6,373 bases of DNA from Cyclobacteriaceae bacterium (GTDB lineage Bacteria > Bacteroidota > Bacteroidia > Cytophagales > Cyclobacteriaceae): the NCBI GenBank assembly GCA_025455225.1, contig JALOMY010000176.1:1-6373 (forward strand), written 5' to 3'. Both the position numbers and the translations under genes were made by a program. Below the pieces are notes generated by a model. The model worked only from the letters and a program-made list of their open reading frames with translations, had not been told where the DNA came from and ran no database searches. This document shows positions 6,179-6,373 of this stretch, one piece after another (the stretch's first letter is position 1; every line of letters begins with the position of its first letter).

Positions 6179-6185
6179 GATGTAG

Positions 6186-6198
6186 TCAGGTAACCTGA
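6186..6198. promoter_or_regulatory. 13-bp palindrome, candidate operator
   Basis: TCAGGTAACCTGA is a perfect palindrome around a single central base. A further half-site, TCAGGTTA, occurs at 6261-6268, identical to the minus-strand reading of 6191-6198. Both lie in the region between the divergent genes, the expected location for an operator. No regulator gene is present in the window to pair it with, and short palindromes can arise by chance. Confidence 0.3.
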
Positions 6199-6289
6199 TC
6201 CACAGGAATTAACACAACATGTATAATGAATACATTTTTAAAATGGGCTGGAGAAACGCATCAGGTTATATGTTCACAGTTTTTTATCC

Positions 6290-6373
6290 ATGAAGAAAGG
6301 TCCTGACGATTTTCAATTTCCATTCGTACCCCTTATCGGGGCCAACGTGGCGACCCTACGGAAGATTGATTCT
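6290..6373 (+). CDS. 5' end of a putative divergent gene (runs off right edge)
   Basis: An ATG at 6290 opens a plus-strand frame that stays open for 28 codons to the window edge, beginning MKKGPDDFQFPFVPLIGAN. The frame has a stop upstream at 6239-6241, and no other ATG lies between that stop and 6290. The N-terminus is not a signal peptide and matches no family I recognise. The competing minus-strand reading has an open frame only up to a stop at 6315-6313, so a minus-strand gene ending there cannot be excluded. No Shine-Dalgarno is visible, as with most genes here. If real, it is transcribed divergently from the five-gene operon. Confidence 0.35.
   Translation, partial: MKKGPDDFQFPFVPLIGANVATLRKIDS

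Larger units (their letters stand above)
6120..6179. repeat. 10-bp inverted repeat made of two opposed -7-like boxes
   Basis: CGAAAGATAA at 6120-6129 is the exact reverse complement of TTATCTTTCG at 6170-6179, separated by 40 nt. Each arm contains TATCTTTC, one reading toward the SDR gene and the other toward the right-edge plus-strand gene. This symmetry fits divergent promoters, or two half-sites for one regulator. The 40-nt spacer makes a simple RNA hairpin less likely. Confidence 0.45.

Noticed and set aside
6222..6227. TATAAT resembling a sigma-70 -10 box
   Set aside because: No TTGACA-like partner lies 16-18 nt upstream, and the other signals suggest a Bacteroidota host that uses TAnnTTTG instead.
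6219..6293. 24-residue plus-strand open frame (MYNEYIFKMGWR...) with AGGA upstream
   Set aside because: It is very short, has no recognisable features, and overlaps the start of the longer open frame at 6290. Chance occurrence in AT-rich intergenic DNA is likelier.
1..6373. CRISPR arrays, tRNA or rRNA genes, insertion sequences, phage or toxin-antitoxin genes
   Set aside because: No regularly spaced repeats, cloverleaf-like sequences, transposase motifs or terminal inverted repeats were seen on either strand.

Overview
The window is a compact bacterial chromosomal segment of moderate GC, most likely from a Bacteroidota member (perhaps the Chitinophagales/Sphingobacteria side). Three things point there. 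Most starts lack a convincing Shine-Dalgarno. Promoter-like boxes fit the Bacteroidota -7 consensus TAnnTTTG: an exact TATCTTTG upstream of the helicase gene, and TATCTTTC upstream of the SDR gene. The left-edge gene encodes a signal peptide ending in ...VSA|QE, a style common in that phylum. The assignment is an inference, with no rRNA or marker phylogeny behind it.

Layout, all on the minus strand except the right edge. At 6111-1743 lies a tightly packed five-gene run, in transcription order: short-chain dehydrogenase/reductase (SDR), ROK-family sugar kinase-like protein, SIS-domain phosphosugar-binding protein (UPF0309-like), stand-alone catalytic-domain MetE-like methyltransferase, and UlaG-like metallo-beta-lactamase-fold hydrolase. 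Junctions are 1, 9, 1 and -4 nt, so it is almost certainly one operon with coupled translation. A 184-nt gap with a weak hairpin and a Bacteroidota -7 box separates it from an RhlE-type DEAD-box RNA helicase gene (1558-260). Beyond that, at the left edge (151-1), is the start of a putative secreted protein. At the right edge a putative divergent plus-strand gene starts at 6290 and leaves the window. The 178 nt between it and the SDR gene hold a 10-bp inverted repeat made of two promoter-like boxes facing opposite ways, and a 13-bp palindrome with a further half-site.

None of the five operon products has a signal peptide or membrane segment, so they look like a cytoplasmic small-molecule pathway. 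Kinase (ROK), phosphosugar-binding (SIS), redox (SDR) and lactonase-like (UlaG) functions resemble a sugar or sugar-acid catabolic route. The MetE-like methyltransferase is the unexpected member. No transporter, glycosidase or regulator is in the window, so the substrate cannot be read from the sequence. The most interesting object here is this uncharacterised operon, together with the ROK protein that lacks the usual zinc-binding cysteine motif.
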